A DNA stretch of 64,000 nucleotides from Prorocentrum cordatum (lineage: Eukaryota; Sar; Dinophyceae; Prorocentrales; Prorocentraceae): positions 101,311 through 165,310 of the forward strand of contig CAUYUJ010018650.1 in assembly GCA_963575745.1 (NCBI GenBank), written 5' to 3'. Shown here one piece after another: positions 10,189 to 20,796 of this stretch. Each line of letters starts with the position of its first letter. Positions within the stretch are counted from its first letter, which is position 1. The position numbers were made by a program, and so were the translations under genes. Under the pieces are notes generated by a model, which did not search any database, was not told the DNA's origin, and was given only the letters and a program-made list of their open reading frames with translations.

Positions 10189-10525
10189 CTAGTTGCCTAC
10201 TCCTGGGAGCTCCAGGGGCTTCGAGGCAATCTCCCCCGCGACCGAGACTCCCACTCCTCCTGAACTCTGAACGGGCCCATCACCAATGCTGATAGCCTTC
10301 CCAAGAGACATCTGGTATCCATTGCTGCGGGCCCACCCATGGGCCGAGGTAGTCTTGTCGGGGGCCTTCAGACGAGTCTCCTGGAGGGCGACCACCTGGA
10401 ACTTTTTCTGAATGAGGCCCCACGAAGCAACTTCGGGATCTCCAGCTTCAGCCCTGCCGCGGACCCAGTTCACTACGGTGTCTGCCGTCGACCATCTGTT
10501 GACGCTGGCGCCCACGATGCACAAA
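10189..10525 (-). pseudogene. LINE A endonuclease N-terminus
   Basis: Minus-strand translation gives IVGASVNRWSTADTVVNWV, then KFQVVALQETRLKAP with the catalytic Glu near 10380, then SSGGVGVSVA. This is the start of an APE-type endonuclease (N...W, QE, S-G-G-V-G). A stop at 10189 and frame changes separate it from the C-terminal half at 8907-9956. Confidence 0.7.
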
Positions 10526-11191
10526 TCAGCAGATCCCTGAACTACACCAGAGACACATCCGTCTGCAAGAAGATTCCGATCAGGAGGTCCGTGCCCCCTC
10601 CTGCCGGCTCCTGACTGACGTGGATCGCAGCCGCATCGAGCGCAACGTGGTGGGGTGGGGGGGTGGGCAGCTCGTTCAAAAGCCACGCTCCCTGGTGCCT
10701 GCGTCCAGCCAGCGCCCTGCCCGCCCCCCTCGCGCGCTGTTGCCCCCGCCTCCTGTGGAAGGGGCGCCCTGGAGGAGGATTGAACAGGGGGCGACGGTGA
10801 ACCTGGGAGCCCCACGGGCTCCCAGGATTTGCGCCCCAACGCCAACGAGCTCCCAGACGGCGGCGGGCCCGAGGAAGAGGGGGCAGCGCCCGCACTCAAG
10901 GCCGCCGACGATGTCACAGCAGCTGAGGTCGGTCCCGTGGGCCCTGTCTGGCTCGCAATTGTCCCCAGCCCAGGGGGGGCGCATCCCTGGCCAGCTGGGG
11001 CAGCGCAGGGAGACGCCGAAAACGCGCAGCTCGCACTGGAACTCGAAGCACAAGCGGGCAGGAGGGTCTGCCGAATGGGGTCTGAATCCCCTTCCCCCCT
11101 GCCCTTCGGGCCCGCGCCCCTCAGCTTCCGCCCGGCCGAGCCCGGCTCAGGCCGTGCCTGCGGGTCGAGTGCCTCTGCCGCGGCAGCGTCC

Positions 11192-11925
11192 TCAACGTTG
11201 CTCCAGACCCAGCCGAGCTGGTCGCCAGAGCCGCCGTGCTCGCTTGAACCCGAGCGCTGCGACAGCTTGGGCATGCTTGCGCTTGGCCGCCTCCTGAGCT
11301 TCGCCTGGGGCAGCAGCTGTGAGCCCCTCTCCTGCTCTGCGGAGCTCCTCGGTCCGCTGCTCGAAGTCGCCAGGTCCCAGCAGCCCCATGTCGATGTCGG
11401 TCCCGCCGCCGTCGCTGGCTGCCGCGTGCTCGCCACTCCCTTCTGGGGTAGGAGCAGGAGCGCCGGCAGCTGCTGCGGCATCATCAGCAGCGCGCTTCGC
11501 CTCCTCGGCTGCACGCTGCAGCTCCTGAAGCTTCTCCAGCGCTGCCTCCCCCTCCGTGGACTCGACGACGGACGATGCGAGGCCTGCCGACATGGCTTTG
11601 AGCGGGTCGCCAAACTCGCTGGCATGGGCTTTGCACAGCAGCTCCTGCGCCTGCGCCAGGTCCTCGCGCCCTTTGGCAAGGGACTCCTTGACCGTCGCAA
11701 GCTCCTCGTCCAAGGACTCGCGCTGCCGCTCAATCTCGCTGACCCTCGCCTCGAGCTTGCCGAGCCTGGTCTTGAGGTTCTTGACCCGCCAACGCGCCGA
11801 CTACGCAGTGGGGGCCGACTTCTTCCCTGCTTCCGTGGCCTTCTTCTCCGCCTCCTCGACCGCCACGATGGCCGCGGTGTCGACCACGAGCTTCTTGAGG
11901 TCGGCGAGCACATCCAGCCCAGCAG
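11192..11925 (-). pseudogene. LINE A N-terminal coiled-coil region
   Basis: One minus frame reads LAGLDVLADLKKLVVDTAA, then heptad-like charged helices (RVKNLKTRLGKLEARVSEIE, DEELATVKESLAKGREDLAQ, ALEKLQELQRAAEEAKRAA) ending with EAAKRKHAQAVAALGFKRAR. It differs by one frame from both the zinc finger upstream and the endonuclease downstream, so two compensating shifts are needed; a G10 run near 11927-11936 sits at the first. Likely role: oligomerisation of the LINE protein. A longer Ser/Arg-rich frame over the same bases is a shadow. Confidence 0.55.
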
Positions 11926-11989
11926 TGGGGGGGGGGCTTCACTGCCTTTGCCCCCGCCCCCTCCAGCCCATGGCGGCGCAGTCCCAGAC

Positions 11990-12306
11990 TTGGGCCGAGA
12001 GCCTCCAGTGAGCTTCGCAACCTGCTGCTGCAGGTCTTGGAGCTGCCTGAGCAACTTCGAGTTGGCACTCCCTGGCGGACCGTTTGCCCATTGCCCCATG
12101 GGCGGCTAGGGTCCTGGGCCAGACGGCCGCGATGCAGGCTTGGCCCTTGACGCAGCCAGGCGTGCCGCTTGGATGTGCTTCTGCGCAGCAGGGCGCCCGC
12201 ACTGTCGGCACGCGATCCTCGACGCCCAGTTGTCCGCGCAGCCACAGGAGCAGCCCCAGTGAGGTAAGCGCGGCCCCGGCAGCACCTGGCCATCGGGCGG
12301 TGCCAT
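11990..12306 (-). pseudogene. LINE A N-terminal RanBP2-like zinc finger
   Basis: The first plausible Met after the spliced leader is at 12306 (MAPPDGQ), giving a 5' UTR of about 140 nt. It is followed by HWGCSCGCADNWASRIACRQ and C, which fits W-x-C-x3-C, Asn, x6, C-x2-C of RanBP2-type zinc ribbons, common at the start of this kind of dinoflagellate LINE protein. An in-frame TAG (12108-12106) precedes MGQWANGPPGS and KLLRQLQDLQQQVAKL, which run into the coiled-coil region. Such fingers often bind single-stranded RNA. Confidence 0.6.
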
Positions 12307-12443
12307 GCACCGCGGGGGCTCCCGCAGCTCTAAGAGTTGGCCTTCCAGGCCTCGTGAAAGAAACAACCGGTTGGCCCGCAAGCGCGAGCCGCTCTGAAGT
12401 ACGCGCTTGCAAGCCCAGGCCACAACAGCCTGAGCCAGAAAGG

Positions 12444-12465
12444 CTTGAGCCAAAATGGCTACGGA
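12444..12465 (-). other. Dinoflagellate spliced leader, perfect 22-nt copy heading LINE A
   Basis: The minus strand carries the full 22-nt spliced leader without mismatch (core GTAGCCATTTTGGCTC, ending CAAG). There is no GT splice donor after it, so this is not an SL RNA gene; it is the mark of a trans-spliced mRNA copied back into DNA. It lies directly between a GGA microsatellite and the 5' UTR of LINE A. Confidence 0.95.
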
Positions 12466-12650
12466 CAGGAGGAGGAGGAGGAGGAGGAGGAGGAGGAGGA
12501 GGAGGAGAAGGAGGTGGCGGAGGAGGAGGAGGAGGAGGAGGAGGAGGAGGGGAGGAGGAGGAGGAGGGGGAGGGAGGAGGAGGAGAGGAGGGAGGAGGAG
12601 GAGGTGGAGGAGGAGGAGGAGGAGGAGGAGGAGGAGGGGGAGGGGGATAT
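12466..12650 (+). repeat. GGA trinucleotide microsatellite abutting the 5' end of LINE A
   Basis: About 185 bp of GGA/GGT/GGG-interrupted array starting one base outside the spliced leader. The long Gly-, Glu- or Arg-rich frames here are artefacts. Confidence 0.9.
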
Positions 12651-12654
12651 GCTC

Positions 12655-12785
12655 GAGGTTCGAGGACGTCGTGCGTTTTCGCTCGTGTTTGGCAGTGTTC
12701 CAGCCTCGGGTGCTCTCCAGCAGCTGCGCCTCGAGAGCGTTCCAGGGGTGCTCGGAGCGTCCAAAACGGCCGCCGGAGAGCTGAG
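12655..12785 (+). repeat. Dispersed repeat R7, copy a
   Basis: About 130 bp similar to 49198-49335. Shared landmarks: CTCGAGGTT, TGCTCGTG-like, GTTCCAGCCTCGGG, CTGCGCCTCG, AGCGTCC, AACGGCCGC. Both copies follow a GGA/CCT microsatellite. Confidence 0.6.
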
Positions 12786-12789
12786 TTAC

Positions 12790-15195
12790 GACCCGTAAAC
12801 CAGGGGGCCATGGTAGGAGGGATAGGTTCAGAGGAGCTGGATAGCAGACAGACGCGATGTACGCCAGGGGGATGTCCGACAGGAGAGTTACTCCGCGAAG
12901 AAATTAAAGTGTACGCTAGTGCAGATGCTGCTCACCACCACGACGGCGACGATTATGTTGCTGTCTCTGGCGGTGACTGCCGTGATCTGAGCGCGGACGG
13001 GTGTCGAGGGCAGTTCGTCGAACGTGGATGCACACATTCCCGCGGTCTAGACGCTTTCGACACGTCTGGGGCAATCAAGTGATACAACGATAGTACTAGG
13101 AGGACGATTTGTTGTTCAATCGTTGACATGGGGGCCTGCCAACAATGACGACAATTCCGAATGTGCAGATGAAGTGGCACCGTATCAACGTGCGCGGCGA
13201 TTGCCCAGGACGGTGCTGGTGACGTCTGCTACGGCGACGTCGTTTATTTCAGCGGTGGCGACCGGAACACGTAGCCCTGCGCCCTGCACCGCCGCTCTTC
13301 TCTGCGCCCTTTTGTCTCTCTGTATCGTTGCTCCGTCGTTGCCATCTCAGTAATTTTCAGACGATCTGTCTTTCTTCGGCGACGCCCTCATCGAAATTTT
13401 AGTCGTAGCTCCGATTGTGCATCCAGCTAGCTAGATCGTGCTGTTTGCTTGCTTTCCATGCGCACTTGCATCTGACACTGCTCACAGCGTATCTGTCGTT
13501 CAGTGTTCGCAAACTGCGCTTTTGCTGCCAGGGCGTCGAATAGACGGTCTTTTGGCGAGAAGCATCACATAATGCTCCTATTAGTGCACGCAGTCGTAGT
13601 CGTGTGGCAGGAACGGGGTGGTAGCGGTATGGTCGGTTGAGCACGCACGCGACACAAGCCAAACCGCTCCCCGTGGTGGCACAGGATGTTCTCAGTGGCC
13701 CTCTTCGTGTGTATGAAGCTCTGGTGGTATATTGCGACTGTCCAGCGCGTCCATGGCATTTTCGACGACCGCATGCGGTATCCCATAGCCTGCATAAAGT
13801 GAAGGCCTACCCGCACAGATGCACGATCTCATGTTACTTGCACGCGCGCCCACACGCTCGTGAAGGGTTCACGCTCGTAGCACGCACGCAGTTCCATGAG
13901 TCCATGCTTAGTTATGCACCTCGTAAGTATAGGGCCAGTATTGTCAGTGAGCCCCCTCCGCCTCACTCCTGCCGCCTCCTCCCTTCCACCAAAGGGTCAC
14001 TCACGCCCAGACTCAGTCATACGTCGCCGCTGCGAAAGTTTTCACCCCTTTCGCGGCTCGACCAAGGCAGTGCCGAGCGAAGGTCCCGACGGTGGGCAGG
14101 GACCACGGCGCCACAGAGCGCCAGAGCCTGCGAGCTGCAAGACGCCCCCATTCGACTTCGAATCCGAAGAGGGTTCGCATTGAGATTTGGAGGAAGTCCT
14201 GGGCGGACTCGCCATGTCGACTCTGAACGGAATTGGTTTCGACTTCTGTCTCGGAGGAATCATTGAGTGGAATCGCCATGTCGACTCCGAGCCAGAAAGT
14301 GTGGACTCGGGTCGAATTTTTAGTGAGTCTCAAGCTGAATAGTGATTTCGACTTGGGCGAACCGTTTGGCATTTTAGTTTAGATCTTGTAGCCCGAGCAG
14401 TCGAACGTGCGGTTTTCGCTTGGGACTTCCTCGAAACAGTGTTTTCGATCTGATGACGAATCCAGTCGACCCGCAATCGAAATGGCGATTCCGCATCGCA
14501 TTTCTTTGCATCTTAGTGTTCGACCGAAGTCGGAATTCCCCCCGGTCCGAAGTCCAAGCTGCGCGAAGCTGCTTTCGCGACACGAAGCGATGGGACGCAC
14601 CTTGGCAGCATTGTGTTGGGGTCCCGTCGCCAAGCGGACCCCAATCGAAGCGTCCTCCGTTGACAAAGTTGCACCGGGGCCCCGCCGCCGAACAGGGAGA
14701 GTTGGATTTGGGCGGAGCTTTCGTAGCGGCGAGGTGCTCAGACTCTCCCGTGCTCAGGGTCCTCCCCTCCCTCTTCCCCTCCGCTTCTCCCCCCTCCCCG
14801 CCTCCCTCTTCCTCTTCGCTCTTCCTACCCTCGCCAGCCTCCTCCCCGCGCTTCCGCCTGCCTCCCCGCTCTCTCCCCTCCCACCCTCCTGAGCCCCCCC
14901 CCCTCCACTCCCCGTCCGTATGACCCGGCGAATGGGTAGACTTCACACCCTCGGGCCTTCAACCCACTTTGGCCTGCGAGCCGCAGCCCCTGACCCAGGC
15001 CGAAGTATGGGTAGACTCGGGTGGGTATCAGTGGTGTTTTGGACCCTGGCGGGGACTCTGCCCGCAAGAACGGTTAGGAGGTGTCGGTGCAATGCGGAGC
15101 GCCACGCAGACAGCTGCGGCACCAGTCTAGCAGGCACGACCGAGGACCGAGGTGGTGGTTTTTCGGAATGGGGGGGGGCCCACCATGCGGCGGAG
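12790..15195. other. No recognised gene
   Basis: Short unrelated frames only. 14750-14900 is a CT-rich C-polymer tract. 14160-14560 is rich in TCGA/TTCGAC words (see the inverted repeat at 14255-14500). Confidence 0.5.
14255..14500. repeat. Degenerate inverted repeat
   Basis: GTGGAATCGCCATGTCGACT near 14259 recurs in inverted form as GGAATCGCCATTTCGATTGC (complement of about 14475-14500), with looser similarity between the arms around CGACTTGGGCGAA. Arms are too diverged for a firm call. Confidence 0.3.
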
Positions 15196-15199
15196 CTGC

Positions 15200-15786
15200 G
15201 CTCCGAGGCCTTCACGGGAGGCGGGCGAAGAGCTCTTGGCGTGTGCGCCGTCTGGGCGGCGCAGCGCCGCAGTTTTTTTGCGGGCGCCAACACGGACGGC
15301 ATTTGCCAGCGTTGCCAGCAGCTCCAGGAAACCTTCCGCCACTTGGTGTGGGGCTTGCCCATCATTGACAGCGAGGCGGTCCAGCGGACTTAGGGCCTTT
15401 GTGAGCGCGCCTTGGCGGGCATGGGCAATGATCCGCAGATTCGCTGTTTTTGGCCACGGGGAGTGTCGCCTTCTATCCAGTGCGCGGTACCGTGTCCCTC
15501 CCCCTCAGTGAGACTCTGGAGAACAGTTTTTTCTCCAGTGGATTACGCCACGCCCATCTTGGAGGCACGACGGTGCCACGACGGCGTCCCGATTGAGGTC
15601 AGCAGCGCAGATGCGAGAGTGGCAGACGCTGGTTGGGAGGTCGCCTTGAGACGGATGCAGACGCCGCTCGGGCGGCTCGCAGCGCTGCGCATGCCGAACG
15701 CGCCAGCGGTGCGAGTCCGAGCCAGCGCGGCCAGGGCCAAACCAGCTGTGGGGCGGCGGCAGGCGTGGTGGAGGCCATCGGCATGA
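15200..15786 (+). pseudogene. Family II LINE remnant: Cys/His cluster and start of RNase H
   Basis: One plus-strand frame, interrupted by a single TAG at 15391, reads TDGICQRCQQLQETFRHLVW then GLP (C-x2-C...ET..H..W, last Cys lost), then LCERALAGMGNDPQIRCFWP, then HDGVPIEVSSADARVADAGW, resembling RNase H strand 1. The order matches CPRC...ETSFHMIWGC followed by RNase H in LINE C. Upstream it fades near 15200; downstream it runs into the assembly gap. Confidence 0.5.
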
Positions 15787-15826
15787 CATGAGGGGGGTCC
15801 TGAGGAAGAAGTGGGTCCTGGAGGCT

Positions 15827-15926
15827 NNNNNNNNNNNNNNNNNNNNNNNNNNNNNNNNNNNNNNNNNNNNNNNNNNNNNNNNNNNNNNNNNNNNNNNNNN
15901 NNNNNNNNNNNNNNNNNNNNNNNNNN
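15827..15926. other. Assembly gap, 100 N
   Basis: Exactly 100 N, a conventional size for a gap of unknown length. The right edge is a GAG array, the likely cause of the break. Confidence 0.98.
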
Positions 15927-16199
15927 GAGGAGGAGGAGGAGGAGGAGGAGGAGGAGGACAGAGCCCGCTGCCTCCGTGGCCTGCCGCGGAGAAACGGAGC
16001 CACCGGCCCCGCGGGCCGCCGAGCCGCGCAGGAGCGCGGGCGGCCGCGCCTCTGGCCACCTCGAGCTGGCTGGCGGCAGAGGCCCCGGGCCTGCGCCCTT
16101 CGTCCGTCGGGCGGCGGCGAGGACGACGAGGGCCAGGGCGACGAGGAGGGCTAGTACGACGAGGAGGGGGAGGACGAGGACGAGAGGTCGGAGCTGGAG

Positions 16200-16233
<34 letters not shown>

Positions 16234-16265
16234 AGGAGGAGGAGGGAGAGGACGGGGAGAACGAG
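15927..16265 (+). repeat. GAG array (15927-15957) and GAG/GAC-rich stretch (16105-16265)
   Basis: Trinucleotide repeats flanking about 150 bp of GC-rich unique sequence. No gene recognised. Confidence 0.7.
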
Positions 16266-16269
16266 GGCT

Positions 16270-17450
16270 CATGTCCGTGCCCCTGTTGACGTGCTCTTGC
16301 TCTTGGTCCCCCCCCCCTTCGCGCTCTGCCTCAACCTCTCTACCTTGTCCTTCTCGTCCTCCCCTGCTCCCTCTCTATTGTTATGCTCCCTCTATGCCTC
16401 TTGCCTGTTTCTTTGTGTATGCTTTTCTTTCTGTGTAGGCGCCAGCTTCATCTACTACATTAACCCCGCATTATTTGATTGCTCGACTCCCCTGCCGCGC
16501 AAATGCGTTCCTCATATTCTCGACCTGGGCCCTGCCATCACTTCAGCACACGTGGGTTTGGCCTTCCTACGCGCCTGCCTCCGCTTTCGTGCAGCATCCG
16601 TATCCTCTCGTATCAGGGACTCACGCACGCCATACAAGCGTTCTCGCATTGACAGCGTCTGCGCAGGTGCACGCTCTATCCTGAAGCTATTCGCGGTCGG
16701 GTACTGAAGCGCAAGTCGTCTGAAATCTGTGAGGAGCAAAGGCCTATACGATATGATTGGCGTATCGAGTCAGAACACAACAGGGTGACCTTGAACCGTG
16801 TGTCGAGTGTCAGCACGCGCTCGTCACAATATACTCAGCATAGCGATCGCACCACATATCGTCATAACCGAGATAACAACACATGTCATTCCGTAGCCAT
16901 GCTGGGCGTTCCAGTGGACCCGCGGGTCAGAGCAAGTTCTTGAGTGCTCGGCATGGTGTCTCCAACGCGACACAGTACTGGGGACTAGCCCGTACGCGTA
17001 GCCGTGTAAGTATACTCAGAATGCGGATTCGAGCGGTTCCAGCTCCGTGGCGTGCGAGAGCCTCTTCCCCATTGGCGGATGTGGCTGGTGGCCGATTCAC
17101 CACGGAAGGTGGCATAAGGCCGCCGCAGGCGTGCAACATATGGAATGTTATTGCAGCCGTGGATGCCAGATGCGCTGGATGAAACGCGCGAGTGGCGTAC
17201 TCTTGCAGGCGGGCCACGGTGGCACGCGGGAGCGCCCACGTTTCTTCGCCTCCTCCCCCTCCTCCCCGAGTCGCCAGAGGTCTGGAGCTTCAGATGACCC
17301 CCGGATGTCCCTGGGGACCTCCAGGGACATCCGAGGTCTGAGGCCTGAGGAGGCCCAGCAAGGGCCGAACCCGAAAATAAAGCACACCTCCCACCTCCCG
17401 AGGGCCGCCCACCTCCCGAAAGCCGAGGTGTCCAGCGACGGGTCGTCGCC
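16270..17450. other. No recognised gene
   Basis: Unique-looking sequence without a recognisable product. At 17288-17330 a near-perfect hairpin is formed by CCCGGATGTCCCTGGGGACC and its inverted partner GGGACATCCG. Confidence 0.45.
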
Positions 17451-17453
17451 ATG

Positions 17454-17660
17454 GTCGTCGTCGTTGTCGTCGTCGTCCTTGTCCTCCCTCGTCGTTCTCG
17501 TTCTCCCTCGTCGTCCTCGTCGTCTTCCTCGTCCTCCTTGTCGCCGTTGAGATCGAGGTCGACGTCGAATTCGAGTGTGCTCGAGGACGTCGTCGACGTC
17601 GACGTCGACGTCGTCGTCGTCGTCGCCGTCGTTGATGTCGAGGTCGAGTGCCCCTCCCTC
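17454..17660 (+). repeat. GTC trinucleotide array
   Basis: GTCGTC runs interrupted by CTC and GAC words; includes CGTCGACGTCGACGTCGACG near 17590, which is self-complementary. Confidence 0.8.
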
Positions 17661-17823
17661 CCGAAAGCCGAGGTGTCCAGCGACGGCCGCGTGGTGGCGA
17701 GGCCGAGGGCCCTCCTGAGGAGGGAGTCGGACGCCGCCCCCGAGAGGCTGCCCCGCCGGGCCGTCCGCAGGGCGTGGCCGGCGGGCCATCCAGCGGTGCC
17801 CCGCCGCCGCCGCCGCTGTCGTC

Positions 17824-17968
17824 GTCGGAGGGGGAGGAGGAGGAGGAGGAGGAGGAGGAGGAGGAGGAGGAGGAGGAGGAGGAGGAGGAGGAGGAGGAGG
17901 AGGAGGAGAGGAGGAGGAGGAGGAGGAGGAGGAGGAGGAGGAGGAGAAGGAGGAGGAGGAGGAGTGGG
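17824..17968 (+). repeat. GGA microsatellite
   Basis: About 140 bp of nearly pure GGA. Confidence 0.9.
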
Positions 17969-18194
17969 GTGGGCGGCAGAGGTTCAGGAGGAGTAGGACT
18001 TCAGGCGATGCGAAGGAGGAGCACCGCTGGGGGGATTGGCCAGCTCCTGCTGATCATCGATTGAGGGTCGAAGCGTTGTTTGGGCGACTTGGGACGTTTT
18101 GGGATGCTCTGGGGGGTGGGGGTCCAGAGGAGTCCTCCTCGTTGAGGAGATGGAGTAAGAACAACATCATCACCAACAACATCATCATCAGCAG

Positions 18195-18475
<281 letters not shown>

Positions 18476-18497
18476 TCCGTAGCCATTTTGGCTCAAG
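18476..18497 (+). other. Dinoflagellate spliced leader, perfect 22-nt copy heading LINE B
   Basis: All 22 bases match the spliced leader (core GTAGCCATTTTGGCTC). The next bases are GATGGGG, not a GT donor, so it is a reverse-transcribed leader rather than an SL RNA gene. The ATC microsatellite ends at its first base. Confidence 0.96.
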
Positions 18498-18662
18498 GAT
18501 GGGGCGATTGGGGCAGGTGCAGGGTGCAAGCCCGACCTTGCCGACGCTCCCCTCGAGTGGCCACAATCGACAAACTAACCCAAGCCTCTCGCGGCGCGCG
18601 CGCCGGGCTGGCTGCCATTGCTTCGTGCATCTGCTCATCTTGCTGCTCTGCTGGTTGACAGC

Positions 18663-19672
18663 ATGGGAGAGCCTGAGCTCCCTAAGCGTGCTCGGCTGTT
18701 TGGTGGTGACTCCGGCTTCGCCTCCCCAGCGGGAGGGGAGGATGACGACCCCGCTTCCGAGGGAAAGGTGGACGAGCGCTTCCTCGAGCTCGTTCGTCAG
18801 TCCCTCTCTGAAGATATTCAAGCCACTGCTGAGGAGGCTATCCGTGATGTGGCGGCCAAGGCTGCCACAGCTGCGGTCGACTCCCATGTCGAGAAGGGCC
18901 AGATCGCCTGGCCACTGCCATTGCGAAGCAGGACAAGACGTACAAGGCGCAGTTTGCTGCGCAGGCGGCCCAGGTCGCCACCGTCTTTTCCAACCTCACG
19001 CAGCTCGAGAACGACCATGAAGATCTCAAAGCACAAGTTCAAGATCTATCGCACCGGCTTGCGATCGCGGAGAACCCGTCAGCTGCCTCCCGCTCGGAGA
19101 TCCAGCAGGCGCTCCGTGCTCTATCGCCCAAGGACGCCGATCCGACCATCATCCGCTTCAGCACCGCGGACTTCGTCTGGTGGGCCCTAGCATCTTCAAG
19201 AATTTCACGATCAAGTTGGAGGGTACACCTGTGCCCGCTGCTCCTGCTTACAAGTCGATCCTCAAGCAGTGCAAGGACGACATCGGGAAATGGAAAGAGC
19301 TCGTGGTTAACAGCCCGGATGGCTATGTCCGCGCCTATCTCTCGGAGGATGTTCCGGACGCTAATTACGCGCGCTCCTCAGATGTTGTCCAAGCGCTCGC
19401 GCAAGAAACTCATGCAGCGCCTTCCGGACCACACCAACGACCTGCTCTACGTCCAGATGTCCGTCTCCATCTTCTGGAAGACTGTGTGGATTGCGGAGGG
19501 TCGCTGGGATGACAGCTCGGGTAAAGCGCGGCTCTGGACTAATGATCCTCAGTTGGCCCGCACCCCAGTCCAGAAGGACATCCTGGATGCTGCAGTCGCC
19601 GCCTGCCGCACGAGCTCTGCTGCATCGCAGTCTCCTTCTGCGCCGATTTGCTGGTCCATGCATTCGATTTAG
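18663..19672 (+). pseudogene. LINE B ORF1-like protein
   Basis: ATG at 18663 begins MGEPELPKRARLFGGD, then an acidic helix (VDERFLELVRQSLSEDIQAT). After a shift near 18910, AIAKQDKTYKAQFAAQAAQV and LTQLENDHEDLKAQVQDLSH form a coiled coil with SEIQQALRALSPKDAD beyond. Two more shifts lead to GPSIFKNFTIKLEGTPVP with YKSILKQCKDDIGKW, then SVSIFWKTVWIAEGRW and KARLWTNDPQLARTPVQK. Coiled coil followed by a compact domain is the usual layout of LINE ORF1 nucleic-acid chaperones. No zinc finger is seen, unlike family II. Confidence 0.55.
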
Positions 19673-19714
19673 GCCGTTCCTCGCCCTGGGGCGGCCCCCA
19701 GGTTCATGGCATCG

Positions 19715-20500
19715 TCGCTTCCGACATGTCACGTGGAACGTGCATACGCTTGCCAACCTGTGTCGTGCCAAGGCTCGCCGGAAAGTATCCCTACTAGCAC
19801 ATTCGCTTCGTGATAATTCTGTCTTCTCTGTTCAAGGGGTCCACGGTGACGAACAATATGTGAATGATCTTCTTCGCCCACTCTCCGATCGCTTTGCATG
19901 CGAATATTCTCCCTCATTACCGCTTGGAGGCTGCCGGCGGAGTCATTGCCGCTTAACTCGACTTCCTGGGCCTCCCAGGCCACGTGGACGCATAAGCCGT
20001 TCATACCTGGACGCGTTCTCATTTCCGTGGCCTGGCTCTCGGGCATCGAACTCTGCTTCGCCAGCATCCATACCTTCGCCCTCACCAACGCACAAGCTAC
20101 GTCTATTCGCGCGCGCGTGTCGGAGGACTGGGAGTGGATGGGCGCTGGTCCAGAACTTCGCGGCGCCATCGGGCCTGGTGACCGGAACCTCTCTCCTGCC
20201 GGATTTGATCGCCATTATCTGGAACGACCTGAACACCCGCGCCCTCAAGCACCCCGTCCGCTGACGTTCGCCGACCAACAGCTCGCCAGAGGCATGGATC
20301 ATCTCGTCGAGGTCCGCTCCACCCACTTCACGCACTAGGCGACGAATTCGATGAACATACTTGATCGCATCTTCCTCGCCATGCCGCCCTCCAGCCTGCT
20401 GAACCACACCATGGTGCCCTCCGTTCCTCAGAGTCCTCTCGGATGCTCCCAGCTGCAGATTCCGGACCACGCTCCGTTCCAGATCGGGTTTCGTGCACCT
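19715..20500 (+). pseudogene. LINE B APE-type endonuclease with catalytic Glu replaced
   Basis: Starts with HVTWNVHTL and ARRKVSLLAH, then SVQGVHGD where active members have Q-E; the GGG codon at 19836-19838 stands where Glu is expected. In other frames follow FIPGRVLISVAW and SIHTFALTNAQATSIRARV, and at about 20350-20495 LDRIFLAMPPSSLLNHTMVP and IPDHAPFQIGF, the D-H end of the fold. At least two frame changes. Both the lost Glu and the shifts make it inactive. Confidence 0.65.
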
Positions 20501-20796
20501 GATGCTATCTCCGTTTCGTCTTTGCGTATTCATTGGAATGTGGTTCGGAACGCACTGTTCCATGACATTGCTGCGCAGCGGGTGGCGTGTGCCAACATAC
20601 CGCATGTCTATGGTGTCGACAAGCTCATTGCTTCCAAGATGGTCGTCAGGGTTGCTTCGACCAAGGCCCGCAACCGCCTCCTGCAGCGCGGAGGGAAGAA
20701 CTGGACGCAGCTGCTGCTCCTGACCACGATCTCGCGTTGCGTCTGGCGTGATGATGTTCAAATTTTGCGAGCGGCTTCGTCCTCTTCATTCTGAGG

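Larger units (their letters stand above)
3850..12465 (-). mobile_element. LINE A, family II, spliced-leader-headed, probably split by a tandem-repeat insert
   Basis: Reading the minus strand from 12465: perfect spliced leader, N-terminal zinc finger, coiled coil, endonuclease, reverse transcriptase, CCHC cluster (to about 7086). After about 1.8 kb of tandem repeats (5250-7080) come an RNase H and C-terminal Cys domain (5243-3905), in the right order and strand. Without the insert the element would be about 6.8 kb, close to the 6.6 kb of LINE C, which has the same domains uninterrupted. AGG tracts on the plus strand lie at both outer ends. Joining the two parts is inference; the RNase H fragment could be a separate copy. 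Confidence 0.65.

Noticed and set aside
10189-12099. A single 636-codon minus-strand protein
   Set aside because: Only the first part and the endonuclease part are real; the Ser/Arg-rich middle is a shadow of the coiled coil in another frame.
12084-13082. Long plus-strand frame (332 codons) and neighbouring Glu-, Gly- and Arg-rich frames
   Set aside because: Most of it translates the GGA microsatellite and LINE A read on the wrong strand.
18476-18497. SL RNA gene
   Set aside because: The leader is not followed by a GT donor or an Sm-like site; it leads straight into LINE B.
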